A stretch of DNA of 64,000 nt. Source: CALXVA01 sp944393025. GTDB taxonomy: Bacteria; Bacillota; Clostridia; TANB77; CAG-508. The stretch is taken from the NCBI GenBank assembly GCA_963931445.1, contig OZ007016.1:186001-250000 (forward strand). The letters are read 5' to 3'. The notes beneath the pieces are model-generated. The model was not told the DNA's origin. It ran no database searches and saw only the letters and a program-made list of their open reading frames with translations. Positions 48,129 through 57,011 of this stretch are shown one piece after another. Within the stretch, counting starts at the first letter, position 1. Every line of letters starts with the position of its first letter. Made by a program: the position numbers and the translations under genes.

Positions 48129-48647
48129 CCAAGAGCCATATAAAGCTATATTACTTGGCATTGATCCATTTCCCAAATCAAAGTCAACGAAACCGTGGTC
48201 ATAACCATCACCGTCAACTTTAACCCACTTACCAGCAGTACTCTTTACATAGTCAACAGCCTTCCAAGTTGAATGAGTATAACCACAAACATCACTATTA
48301 GTTGCAACAAGCATACCTCCTGCAACTTTTCCCCAGTAATTTCCAGCAGCAGTATAAACATTCATAGTTCTTTTCATAAGAAATGTATTATATTTTTTTC
48401 CATTTATTGTAGCAGAACCGTAAGGAAATTTTTGTAGACCATTGGATACAAAGTCAAAATTAACTTTTAGGAAACCATCTCTCAATTTCAAATTTGGGCC
48501 TCTAAAATTTATATATGGATATGTTTCATATCCCATTAAAACAAAAGCTTCACGGTTTCCTATTGTACCAACTTTAGTTTTAAAATCCATACCACTATAA
48601 ACTGATAAAGAGGCTCCGGTTTTATTAATACAAAAAAGATTACTCAT
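48126..48647 (-). CDS. Hypothetical secreted-type or wall-binding protein
   Basis: 173 residues from the ATG after GGAGG. Rich in Gly, Tyr and aromatic residues with a beta-rich pattern (NLFCINKTGASLSVYSGMDF ... YDHGFVDFDLGNGSMPSNIAL) and no signal peptide. It neighbours a GH25 lysozyme on the same strand and may be a wall- or lysin-associated protein. Its codon usage is somewhat richer in GAC, ACC and GGC. Confidence 0.55.
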   Translation of the reverse strand: MSNLFCINKTGASLSVYSGMDFKTKVGTIGNREAFVLMGYETYPYINFRGPNLKLRDGFLKVNFDFVSNGLQKFPYGSATINGKKYNTFLMKRTMNVYTAAGNYWGKVAGGMLVATNSDVCGYTHSTWKAVDYVKSTAGKWVKVDGDGYDHGFVDFDLGNGSMPSNIALYGSW

Positions 48648-48727
48648 AAAATCACCTCCATTCATTATAAATAAGTATAAAATATACAGATATAATTTTA
48701 ATTAAAAGCAGAAAAAAGTAGAAAAGT

Positions 48728-49624
48728 TTACTTTAATAATACTTCTGTTACCTCTGGACCAACACAACCATCTACAGTTAAATTGTTTTTTTCTTGAAAT
48801 GATATTGTAGTTTCTTTACATTTAGGTCCAAACATACTATCTTTAGCCAAGTTATAACCTTGTAAATTAAATAATTTCTGAATAAATAATACATGTGTAT
48901 TACTAATAATTGGGCTTTTATAATATAAATAATGTTTTAGTGCCATTGATTTACACATAGGTCCAAATATTCCATCTTCTTCTAAATTGCAATTATATGT
49001 TTTATTCATGACTTTTTGCCATTCTAAAATATAATTAAAATTGTTTTGCTCATATAGATAATTTAAGTCAACATTACCAGATATGCCATTAACAGTTCCA
49101 ACATTTGAATATTGCCAAAGCATATAAGGTTTCTTATATGTACATACGGAATTATATTGAGCAACCCAAATTTTTGCCTCTGGAAATTGTGAAATATCTA
49201 GGTAGTTTTCTAACCAATTCAAATTGGCATATATTCCTGGAATAAAAGAGCTCTCACTTATCATTTTGCAAATACACTTACACATTTGGCTCAAATATGA
49301 TTTACCTTCAGATAATATATCATCATCTTCCATATCTAAAAAAATAGGAAGTTCAAAGTATTTATTACTTAATTTTGATAATATTTTTTTTATATTTTTT
49401 TCCAGATTATCTATGTAATTACAATAATTATAAATATAAAGTCCAAGTGGTATATTTAATTCTCTACAATTTTTATAATTTCTCTCAAATTTTGTATCAT
49501 AATATATTTTTTCATCGTCATATATGTTAGCAAATTTTAAAATAGCAAATTCTATATTATTATTTTTTACTTTATCCCAATTAATATTTCCTTGAAATTC
49601 TGATACATCAATGCCTTTATTCAT
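48728..49624 (-). CDS. GH25 lysozyme with peptidoglycan-binding domain
   Basis: About 298 residues from the ATG after AGGTGAT. The GH25 barrel shows KGIDVSEFQGNINWDKVK, the catalytic ELPIFLDMEDD segment, and YMLWQYSNVGTVNGI. The C-terminal 90 residues hold peptidoglycan-binding repeats (DGIFGPMCKSMALKHY, FGPKCKETTISFQEKNNL). No signal peptide is present, so release likely needs the holin. Confidence 0.92.
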   Translation of the reverse strand: MNKGIDVSEFQGNINWDKVKNNNIEFAILKFANIYDDEKIYYDTKFERNYKNCRELNIPLGLYIYNYCNYIDNLEKNIKKILSKLSNKYFELPIFLDMEDDDILSEGKSYLSQMCKCICKMISESSFIPGIYANLNWLENYLDISQFPEAKIWVAQYNSVCTYKKPYMLWQYSNVGTVNGISGNVDLNYLYEQNNFNYILEWQKVMNKTYNCNLEEDGIFGPMCKSMALKHYLYYKSPIISNTHVLFIQKLFNLQGYNLAKDSMFGPKCKETTISFQEKNNLTVDGCVGPEVTEVLLK

Positions 49625-49693
49625 AATATCACCTATATAAATTATAAAGTTAGATGATATCAATTAAGTAAAAATAGAGAAAAATAGAAAAAA

Positions 49694-49727
49694 ATAGAAT
49701 AAGCATAAATGCTTACTCTATTTTTTG
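49694..49727. terminator. Bidirectional terminator
   Basis: AGAATAAGCAT pairs with ATGCTTACTCT (one wobble) and is flanked by T and A runs. Confidence 0.7.
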
Positions 49728-50128
49728 ATTACAAAATATAATAGCAAAATTATAAAAACAATAATCACAACTAAAGAAGCTACAACTATAGGTAGTACTA
49801 CTTCTCTTTCAGAATAACCATTACTTTTGATATATGAAGCTAATTTCTCTTTTTCAGTTTCACCTTCATAAATGTTAGTTGAAATAGATGTACCATCTTC
49901 ATAATGAATTAATAAATATCCGTTTCCAAAGGTTCTTCCAAATGATACTTTTTTTACATTTAAATTAGGTATATCATAGTTGTTTAAATATGAAAGTATG
50001 TGAGAATTGTCAGTAGTTATTTCTAAAGTTACCCTATTCAAAAATAAAATATAAGTAGATATGAGCAATGTAATAAAAGCAATAAGAATGATTACTATAT
50101 ATACAATTTTTTTCAACTTAAATATCAC
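49718..50128 (-). CDS. Small membrane protein
   Basis: 136 residues with helices at each end (about 7-28 and 108-132) around a soluble loop of 75 residues. No family recognised. It is divergent from the DUF1906 gene. Confidence 0.6.
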   Translation of the reverse strand: MIFKLKKIVYIVIILIAFITLLISTYILFLNRVTLEITTDNSHILSYLNNYDIPNLNVKKVSFGRTFGNGYLLIHYEDGTSISTNIYEGETEKEKLASYIKSNGYSEREVVLPIVVASLVVIIVFIILLLYFVIKK

Positions 50129-50289
50129 CTCAAGTAATAAAATATATAAAAGTATAACATATATAGTTTTAAAAGTAAATTATATAATAAATATTTCTAC
50201 TTTGTTCTGTTTATTTCTGCTTTAAAACAAATTAATAAAAATAAATATTAGAATTTAAATATAAATAAACTTAACAGGAGGTAGAAATT

Positions 50290-52593
50290 ATGGGAAGTGT
50301 TGAAGAAATAATAGTAAGAGATGTGCAAGATGCACAAGAATGGTTAAATTATAAGTTCGGAGGAAATCAAAAATGGGTACCTATTGATACTGACGGCATA
50401 GCAGGTTACAACACAATGGTATCATTTGTAAGAGCTTTACAGATACTTTTAGGAATTGACGTGGACGGAGGATTTGGAAATGGCACAAAAAATGCATTTA
50501 ATGCTTTTTTTCCAAATGGATTAGGAGAGAATACTGCTCTTGATTCAACAGGAGAAACAATAGTTGCTCTAGTAAATTTAGCATTGCTTTGCAGAATTGA
50601 GGTATCAAATACAGATAACAAATATGTATTTTCTAGTGAAACTAGACAAGGAATAACTAGCACAATGAATCAACTGGGAATTGAAAATTTTACAAATAAT
50701 TTAAGTGCAAGAGAAGTAAAAGCTTTATTTACAAGTGATGCATATTATTTGGTTAGCGGTGGTGATGCAACAACAAGAGAAATTCAACAGGAAATTAATA
50801 GGAAATATAATAATATGTTAGATGGTTACATTGCTACAAACGGTATATATGACAGGAATATGAATACTGCACTTATCAAAATGATACAGTATGAAGTAGG
50901 AACAGATGTAGACGGTGGATGGGGAGAAGGCACAATGAGCAGTCTTCCTGTATTAGGACCGGGTTCAACTAGAACAAATTTAGTTTATATTTTACAATAC
51001 TTATTATATTTAAACGGATTTGATCCAAACGGATTTGATGGAGGATTCGGAAATGGAGTTACAAACGCACTTAAACAGTTTCAAGAACTAATGAAATTAG
51101 ATGTTGACGGCTACTGTGGAAGACAAGCTTGGTCAGCATTAGTAGTAAGTTGTGGAGATACAACAAGAAGTGCTAATGCTTGTGATACTAGATTTGAAAT
51201 AACTAATGAACGACTTAATTACATAAAGAATAATAATTATAAGGCTATTGGAAGATATTTAACAGGAGGAGATTTTAAAGAATTACGAATTGGTGAAGCT
51301 AAAAGGATAATTGATAGTGGAATAAAACTAATTCCTATATTTCAGGAATCTGGTACAGATTTAACATATTTTACTGAAGAAAGAGGTAAGCAAGATGCAA
51401 AGAATGCTGTAAAAGCAGCAAGAAAGCATGGAATACCAGGAGATAACATTATATACTTTGCAGTAGATACTGATCCTCTAGAAGATGAAATAGAAGGATA
51501 TATAAAACCATATTTTAAAGGAATTTCGAACAATATAAGCAAAGCTTTTAAAGTTGGAATTTATGGAACCAGAAATGTTTGTAATAAAATAATTGAAGCT
51601 GGTTATGCTGAGACATGTTATGTAAGTGATATGTCATATGGATATAGTGGAAATATGGGATTCAGAATACCTAGCAATTGGAATTTAGATCAATTTAAAG
51701 AAATAAGTAACATAAATACAGGAAGTAGTAGCATGGATTTAGATAAAGTTACATATTCCGAAAAATATAGTTTAGTAGATTACTTATATGATAGTATTAT
51801 AACATATATATTTGACATTAGAAGTTTAGAAATGTTATATAAAGATTATAAGACAAGCAAGTCAGGAAACTGTAGTTCAAGAGACATATTATTAGGTGTA
51901 ACGAATTTTCTTCGAAGCTTTAAATACGGAAATGCCGCCTTTTATTTGGCTACATTAGATAAAATAGATAATGACTTTATTAACTACGTAAAAGATAATA
52001 ATATTAATTTATATAACGCACTAGAAAAATATGCAAGTTCGGATGCGTTAGCTTTGAAAGATGGAATTGGAGGACTAATAGATATTGGACATTTGGCAGC
52101 GACAGTGGAAGGATATATAGGTGGTAATTTAGCACCCGATTTTTGGTTTGGATGGGGCGGAGATTTAGCATCATTAATGAATGATGTAGACAAAGAATAT
52201 GAAAAAGACAACAGTAAATCTCATTTAGAAATTGCTAGTTCTTTGATTGGAGATAGATCTTCCTTTGGTTATATGGATATTTGCACAGATGCAGATGCAA
52301 TAAAAATAGCGGAAATAATAGGAGAACCTAATGGAAATACACCATTTTCGAATGCATTAAATGAATATTATATTAATCATGTTGAATTAAGGTTTTCATA
52401 CTATTTAAAAGACTTAGATGATGTGGGATTAAATTTAGATAATTTAATAAATTCAATTTCAAACAAAATGTCAGGTGTGTTTGAAGATTTAATATTAGTA
52501 CCTGTATTAGGCAAACTTCCATCAAATGAATCAAGAGAAGCCTGCAATAGAGCTTTTGCAGAATTTATTATAGAGAATTATCCTATAATATAG
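50290..52593 (+). CDS. DUF1906 glycoside-hydrolase-like lysin with peptidoglycan-binding repeats
   Basis: 767 residues. The first 290 carry repeated peptidoglycan-binding units (LGIDVDGGFGNGTKNAF, VGTDVDGGWGEGT, NALKQFQELMKLDVDGYCG). A DUF1906/Rv2525c-like TIM barrel follows (AIGRYLTGGDFKELRIGEAKRI, IIYFAVDTDPLEDE, VGIYGTRNVCNK). The final 250 residues are helical and unrecognised. GGAGG precedes the ATG. It is a wall-active enzyme carried by the ICE. Confidence 0.86.
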   Translation: MGSVEEIIVRDVQDAQEWLNYKFGGNQKWVPIDTDGIAGYNTMVSFVRALQILLGIDVDGGFGNGTKNAFNAFFPNGLGENTALDSTGETIVALVNLALLCRIEVSNTDNKYVFSSETRQGITSTMNQLGIENFTNNLSAREVKALFTSDAYYLVSGGDATTREIQQEINRKYNNMLDGYIATNGIYDRNMNTALIKMIQYEVGTDVDGGWGEGTMSSLPVLGPGSTRTNLVYILQYLLYLNGFDPNGFDGGFGNGVTNALKQFQELMKLDVDGYCGRQAWSALVVSCGDTTRSANACDTRFEITNERLNYIKNNNYKAIGRYLTGGDFKELRIGEAKRIIDSGIKLIPIFQESGTDLTYFTEERGKQDAKNAVKAARKHGIPGDNIIYFAVDTDPLEDEIEGYIKPYFKGISNNISKAFKVGIYGTRNVCNKIIEAGYAETCYVSDMSYGYSGNMGFRIPSNWNLDQFKEISNINTGSSSMDLDKVTYSEKYSLVDYLYDSIITYIFDIRSLEMLYKDYKTSKSGNCSSRDILLGVTNFLRSFKYGNAAFYLATLDKIDNDFINYVKDNNINLYNALEKYASSDALALKDGIGGLIDIGHLAATVEGYIGGNLAPDFWFGWGGDLASLMNDVDKEYEKDNSKSHLEIASSLIGDRSSFGYMDICTDADAIKIAEIIGEPNGNTPFSNALNEYYINHVELRFSYYLKDLDDVGLNLDNLINSISNKMSGVFEDLILVPVLGKLPSNESREACNRAFAEFIIENYPII

Positions 52594-52627
52594 TAATAAA
52601 AATAGTTGAATTTATATTATTTACTGA

Positions 52628-52655
52628 AAAGCAGGTTTAAAGCCTGCTTTTTTCG
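52628..52655. terminator. Bidirectional terminator
   Basis: AAAAGCAGG pairs with CCTGCTTTT followed by TT, between convergent genes. Confidence 0.8.
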
Positions 52656-52656
52656 A

Positions 52657-53232
52657 TTATATATTAAAAATTTTTTCTAGAATAGGAGTTAAATTATCTT
52701 TGGAAACAGGTTTAATTATATAATCATCAAACCCATCCTCACTTATAAAATGATTCTTTTTATTTGAAGTTGTATGAATAACTACAGGTGTTGAAAAACC
52801 TTTTATTTCTCTTAATCTTTTTAAACATTCTGAACCTGTTCCATCTTTATAAATATTATTGCTAAAAATAATATCATACTTTTCACCATATTCAATTTTC
52901 TTTATTAAATATCTACTACTTTCTGCTATATCAACCGTAAAGCCCAATTCTTCCAAAACAGCTTTGGTATTACTAGAAGATGGTAAAAAATAATCACCAA
53001 TCAAAGCAGTTTTTCCTTTATATTTTTTATTTATTGAGTCTTTTTGACTTTCTTTAATTATTCTATCTTTCAGAGTATTATATTCTTTGATATAAAAAGA
53101 ACATTTATCTCCAACTTCTAAAAGCTTTTTTTCATCTTTCGACAACCTGGAAATATATTTTTTTCTTTGAAATAGTATAAAAATTACTAAAAAAGCAATA
53201 ATAATGAATAAAACATAAATCAAATAATGCAA
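52657..53232 (-). CDS. Membrane-tethered degenerate receiver protein
   Basis: 191 residues: an N-terminal helix, a helical linker, then a receiver-like fold (KTALIGDYFLPSSSNTKAVLEELGFTV, YDIIFSNNIYKDGTGSECLKRLREI, DDYIIKPVS). The lysine of the switch region is kept but the phosphoacceptor position reads FSNN instead of an aspartate, so it is likely a pseudo-receiver. It is divergent from the XRE regulator. Confidence 0.72.
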   Translation of the reverse strand: MHYLIYVLFIIIAFLVIFILFQRKKYISRLSKDEKKLLEVGDKCSFYIKEYNTLKDRIIKESQKDSINKKYKGKTALIGDYFLPSSSNTKAVLEELGFTVDIAESSRYLIKKIEYGEKYDIIFSNNIYKDGTGSECLKRLREIKGFSTPVVIHTTSNKKNHFISEDGFDDYIIKPVSKDNLTPILEKIFNI

Positions 53233-53265
53233 TTAGTACACCTCCATTCTATGTAAAAATAAAGA

Positions 53266-53279
53266 TACTTACTATAAAA
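53266..53279. repeat. Inverted repeat flanking XRE gene, left copy
   Basis: TACTTACTATAAAA here is exactly inverted at 53648-53661. The left copy lies in the divergent promoter region and could be an operator. Confidence 0.5.
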
Positions 53280-53363
53280 TTTATCAACCCTATCTTCCGA
53301 AGTAGTGGTATGTTAAAGAGCCTTTGAACATAATACAATAGTAATAAGTTTAAGTCAAGGGGG

Positions 53364-53628
53364 GTGGCAAAAATACTTACTAAAGCAAGACAAATATTAG
53401 CGAATAATATTGTCTATTATAGGGTGAAAAAACGGTTGGTCACAAGAAAAATTTGCAGAACTATTAGGCACAAGTTCAGGTTATGTTTCCGAAATGGAAA
53501 ATGCAAAACGCAATATATCCATCGATTATATAGACCATATCGCAAATATTTTTAAAATTGAGCCACACGAATTATTAGTTAATCGTAAACCCGTTGAAAT
53601 AAGACGAATTGATAGAGGTAAGAGATAA
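53364..53628 (+). CDS. XRE-family transcriptional regulator (one CGG +1 site)
   Basis: In the plain frame the protein changes into an unrelated sequence at residue 23. Skipping the C at 53433 before GGT gives 87 residues with a classic Cro/CI helix-turn-helix: VKKGWSQEKFAELLGTSSGYVSEMENAKR. The GTG start has AAGGGGGG upstream. Position between divergent units suggests the ICE master switch. Its expression therefore also depends on the +1 event. Confidence 0.87.
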
Positions 53629-53646
53629 AGGCACATTTCTCTTACC
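53605..53646 (+). terminator. Terminator overlapping the XRE stop
   Basis: GGTAAGAGA pairs with TCTCTTACC and is followed by five T residues. Confidence 0.75.
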
Positions 53647-53647
53647 T

Positions 53648-53661
53648 TTTTATAGTAAGTA
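53648..53661. repeat. Inverted repeat flanking XRE gene, right copy
   Basis: TTTTATAGTAAGTA, the exact inverse of 53266-53279; it lies upstream of the second XRE gene. Confidence 0.5.
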
Positions 53662-53762
53662 GATAAAGTTTTTAAAAATAATTTTAAAAATCGTAAGGCT
53701 CTGTTACATTTTATCACGAAATTTATATTAAAATCAATAAAAACATTAGAGAGGGGATTATA

Positions 53763-54005
53763 TTGAAAAAGTATAAGAACAAAGCAAATATAATTGGAAA
53801 TCTCCTATTAAAACATAGAAAAGAAAAAGGTTTGTCAAAGGAAGAAGTTTGCAGGAGAGTTCAACTATATGGTATTGATATACATAGAGTAGAATTATAT
53901 AGAATGGAACAAGGGATTAGCATCATAAAAGACTTTGAACTCGTTGCTTTATGCAATGTATTAGCCATAGATTATAATACAGAAATTAAATCATTAATTG
54001 AATAA
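53763..54005 (+). CDS. Second XRE-family regulator
   Basis: 80 residues from TTG. Helix-turn-helix pattern NLLLKHRKEKGLSKEEVCRRVQLYGIDIHRVELYRMEQG with the longer loop of the CI-like type. GAGAGG is upstream. It follows the first regulator after a terminator and has no CGG site. Confidence 0.8.
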   Translation: MKKYKNKANIIGNLLLKHRKEKGLSKEEVCRRVQLYGIDIHRVELYRMEQGISIIKDFELVALCNVLAIDYNTEIKSLIE

Positions 54006-54008
54006 AAA

Positions 54009-54046
54009 AATAAAGATAGCATATGTATATGTATGCTATCTTTATA
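54009..54046. terminator. Bidirectional terminator
   Basis: AAAGATAGCATA pairs with TATGCTATCTTT over 12 bp; it separates the plus-strand regulators from the minus-strand operon. Confidence 0.82.
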
Positions 54047-54073
54047 AATTCTTTGAACATCTAAAATAAATTA

Positions 54074-54259
54074 TTACATATTTTTATCGTTATTTTTAAA
54101 TTCCTTAGAATAATAATTCTCTAAATAAAATTTTACTTTATTAGTTAAATCTTGAATATTATTATATTTATACTCAGCTCCAGAACTATTTTCTTCAGCT
54201 ATATATAATATTTTATTTTTTGTATCTATTGTTATTGATATATTTAATTCTTCCAACAT
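54074..54259 (-). CDS. Small hypothetical protein
   Basis: 61 residues; two beta strands then helices (ISITIDTKNKILYIAEENSS). AGGAGAAG lies upstream. No family recognised. It could be the last gene of the minus-strand operon. Confidence 0.55.
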   Translation of the reverse strand: MLEELNISITIDTKNKILYIAEENSSGAEYKYNNIQDLTNKVKFYLENYYSKEFKNNDKNM

Positions 54260-54372
54260 TTATTTTCTTCTCCTTTACTTTTGAAATTGTTTCTTATTAT
54301 TATCAAAACATATTATAAAATAGCCCACCTTAAAAAATAAGGTAGACTAAATACATATTTCTTTTACACAAA

Positions 54373-55444
54373 TTAAGCAACTTTATCTAATCTGTATAAG
54401 GTTAAAAAATCATCTTTTAAAACATCTTCATAATCTCTAACATACTTTACCTCTAAATTATAACCAAGTGGTATTAAATCTCTAAATACTCTATTTATAA
54501 TATAGTCTAAATTTTGATTATCTACAGAACGGACTGTAAAGATAATATTGTGTATATTGGTATTATCAAATGCCTTTAAAATTTGATAAGAATTACTAAT
54601 ACTAGAAAAGGCAATTATTGGTACATTTAATATAGCTTTAATGAGATTACCTAAGAGCAAATCATCTGTTAATACAACAGTTTTGGTATTAGCAGTTATA
54701 TTACTTTTACTAATCCAATTTTTGGTGGCTGTACCATTTATTTTACCATTACTAGAAAACCACATATCTGTTATGCCATTATATTCTTTATCTAAGTGTA
54801 TTGATAGTGCTTGTATTCTGTTTTTTTCATCAAATAATGGAATAAAAAAGCCACGAGGTCCAGAAAAGGTCCAGCACCAGTCTTCTTCTTGAAAGAAACC
54901 TGGAATACCTGCTAAATCATATTTTCGTTTTAAACTGTTTGATATTAACCTTCTTTTAATTTTTTTCTTTGGAATAGAACGATACATTTGCTCATTTATG
55001 GTGCTATTTAAAAAGCCGATTCTTTGCAAGTAACTTTTGTGATGACGTTCTAAATTTAACATATTTAAGAAGTTTCTATAAACCATATCTCTTGTTTCAA
55101 TATTGGCTAATTCATTGAAAGGACTAATTGTTATATTAGACCTTTCTATTGAAAAACATTCTCTATCTAATAATTCTCTATATGCTTTTTTATTATCAAT
55201 ATTTCTTACTTTTGCATATAGACCAATACTAAATCCACCTTCACCGCATCTGCTACAACAATATTTATTATTTTGTGGATTTAAACTTAATGTAGCAACT
55301 TTAGAAAGCTTATTATATCCGACAAAAAGGACATATTGATTTCATTTCTGGACCGTTAGTATCAGTTATTTCTAAAGATAACTGGTAAGCTACATTTAAA
55401 ATATTTATGTGCCTCTGTACTTCAATAAAATCTAGTTTATCCAT
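54373..55444 (-). CDS. CHC2 zinc-finger primase-like protein (one CGG +1 site)
   Basis: Skipping one C (complement of 55321) before GGA joins a 41-residue N-terminal piece to the main frame, giving 356 residues with exact closure. The zinc finger then reads CPFCGYNK ... CCSRCGEGGF, as in DnaG-type primases; a Toprim-like part follows (VVLTDDLLLGNLIKAILNVP). The site sits at the finger glycine right after the second cysteine. It should prime or support element replication during transfer. Confidence 0.87.
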
Positions 55445-55459
55445 GGTATCATTTCCTTT

Positions 55460-55816
55460 CTAAATACTTATTTCACATATATTTTTTGTTGCATAGATAT
55501 TTAATAAATATTTTTGTCTATTACGATAATTTATTCTAGTAGAGCAATGTTTGCATAGAATTTTATTGTCAGCAGCTGGTCTTTTGCCGCAAGAAGTACA
55601 TATACCTTGTTTCTTTAAACTTTCATATCTATTTTTAGACCTAATTCGACTTTTTTCTTGCAATTCTTTTTTATGTTTTTTAAAATAAATTAAAGCTCTT
55701 TCTCTAGCTTTCATCATACAATTAAGACATAATGTATGGTTTTTCTCTGCATTTTCTTGCCCACAACTAACACAAATATGGTGCTCTTTATAATATTTAT
55801 AATTTTCTTTACACAT
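55460..55816 (-). CDS. Double zinc-ribbon hypothetical protein
   Basis: About 118 residues with two similar ribbons, CVSCGQENAEKNHTLCLNC and CTSCGKRPAADNKILCKHC, separated by a basic helix. Probably binds nucleic acid. The start is the ATG after AAAGGAGG. Common near ICE primase genes; role unknown. Confidence 0.7.
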   Translation of the reverse strand: MCKENYKYYKEHHICVSCGQENAEKNHTLCLNCMMKARERALIYFKKHKKELQEKSRIRSKNRYESLKKQGICTSCGKRPAADNKILCKHCSTRINYRNRQKYLLNIYATKNICEISI

Positions 55817-55848
55817 AAATTTTCCTCCTTTAATTTTATAGAACAAAA

Positions 55849-55878
55849 GACATACAAGTTAGTGTATGCCTTTTACAA
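55849..55878 (-). terminator. Internal terminator
   Basis: AAGGCATACA pairs with TGTATGTCTT between two minus-strand genes of the operon. Confidence 0.6.
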
Positions 55879-55891
55879 ATTTAATTTATAA

Positions 55892-56128
55892 CTATTTATA
55901 TTTTCTATGTAAATATTCGTTATAGAAGTCATTTACGGCATTTTGTAAGTCTGAATAATATGTTCCATAAGCCCATTCTATTTCGCCATCAAGTTTAAGG
56001 TTATATACAATAACATATTTTTCTGTGGCTTTGCCCAATATTTGAATTAATGAATAATCTCCAGAGTGAGCTAATACCATAAAACGACCTATTGATTTAC
56101 TTTTATGAGCATATATTTTATCTTCCAT
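55892..56128 (-). CDS. Small hypothetical protein
   Basis: 78 residues, mixed alpha/beta (RFMVLAHSGDYSLIQILGKATEKYVIVYNL), no recognised family. It lies between the primase and ArdC-like genes, with AGGAGG upstream inside the end of the previous gene. Confidence 0.6.
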   Translation of the reverse strand: MEDKIYAHKSKSIGRFMVLAHSGDYSLIQILGKATEKYVIVYNLKLDGEIEWAYGTYYSDLQNAVNDFYNEYLHRKYK

Positions 56129-56136
56129 AAATCCTC

Positions 56137-57009
56137 CTAACCGGCAATTCGTATATTGCCATTATTATAATAATTTTCTAAATTTTTTATAAAATTATTT
56201 GCACATTTCTGTATCTTATCTCCTAACTCTAAGAGTAATTTTGTATCTCCTTCAGCCCAAGAAGTTATATATTCAAAACTGCACATTGAAGTATCTAAAT
56301 CAAAATAATCAGCTACAATAAATGCAACTGATTCAACAAATGTTTCAGATAAATTTCTATTTTCTTTATAGTCAAAGTCATCATATAGTGCGTGAGTTAA
56401 TTCGTGAAGTAATACTGATGCCTTATCATCAATAGATAGTGTACTTTCTAGTACAATATGCTTTTTTGATTTACTCCAATAACCTTTTGCAGTTCCAGTA
56501 ATACTTTCTTCTAATATAGGGTATGGAGAAAATGACTTTAAAAGTTCAAAAAACTCCTTTTGGTTATTACTATTTAACATATCATTTGAAAGAGGCAAGG
56601 GTTTGCCATATGTTTGTGAAATATCATAGACATAAGTATATCTATATGTAAGATATTCTATCTTTTCTTCTTGGTTTGTATCTGTATCTTCAACATTTAA
56701 TAAACTATCTTGTCCTTCTAATTTCTTTTTAGTATAGCTTCTTTTTATAGGATAGATGATTTGGATTCCTTTTGCACCTTTTTTTAAGTTTCTACCCATA
56801 GATTTCCACTTTGCAAAACCTGCTACTTGTGTTGCTTCTTTCATTTGTGAAAATATAAGAAGAATATTATTAAAACTATAATTATGAAAGTTCTTACTAA
56901 ATTTTAAAAACTTTTCATACTCACCACTATTTACAATGTTTTGCACATCTTCTACAATTTTATTAAAAAGTTCCTTTGTTTTATTTTCCTTATTATCTGT
57001 TTTTGCCAT
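56137..57009 (-). CDS. ArdC-like antirestriction protein with metallopeptidase motif
   Basis: About 290 residues. The N-terminal ssDNA-binding domain shows NFHNYSFNNILLIFSQ and FAKWKSMGRNLKKGAKGI, as in ArdC/TraC primases, followed by an ImmA/IrrE-type zinc peptidase core (LLHELTHALYDD, ETFVESVAFIVAD). Such proteins protect incoming DNA or degrade host repressors. The start is the ATG at 57009 after AAAGGAG. Confidence 0.87.
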   Translation of the reverse strand: MAKTDNKENKTKELFNKIVEDVQNIVNSGEYEKFLKFSKNFHNYSFNNILLIFSQMKEATQVAGFAKWKSMGRNLKKGAKGIQIIYPIKRSYTKKKLEGQDSLLNVEDTDTNQEEKIEYLTYRYTYVYDISQTYGKPLPLSNDMLNSNNQKEFFELLKSFSPYPILEESITGTAKGYWSKSKKHIVLESTLSIDDKASVLLHELTHALYDDFDYKENRNLSETFVESVAFIVADYFDLDTSMCSFEYITSWAEGDTKLLLELGDKIQKCANNFIKNLENYYNNGNIRIAG

Positions 57010-57011
57010 AT

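Noticed and set aside
56130..56145. CCGG near the end of the ArdC-like gene as a +1 site
   Set aside because: It reads GCC-GGT-TAG in frame, ending the protein just where the next ribosome binding site begins; no shift is needed.
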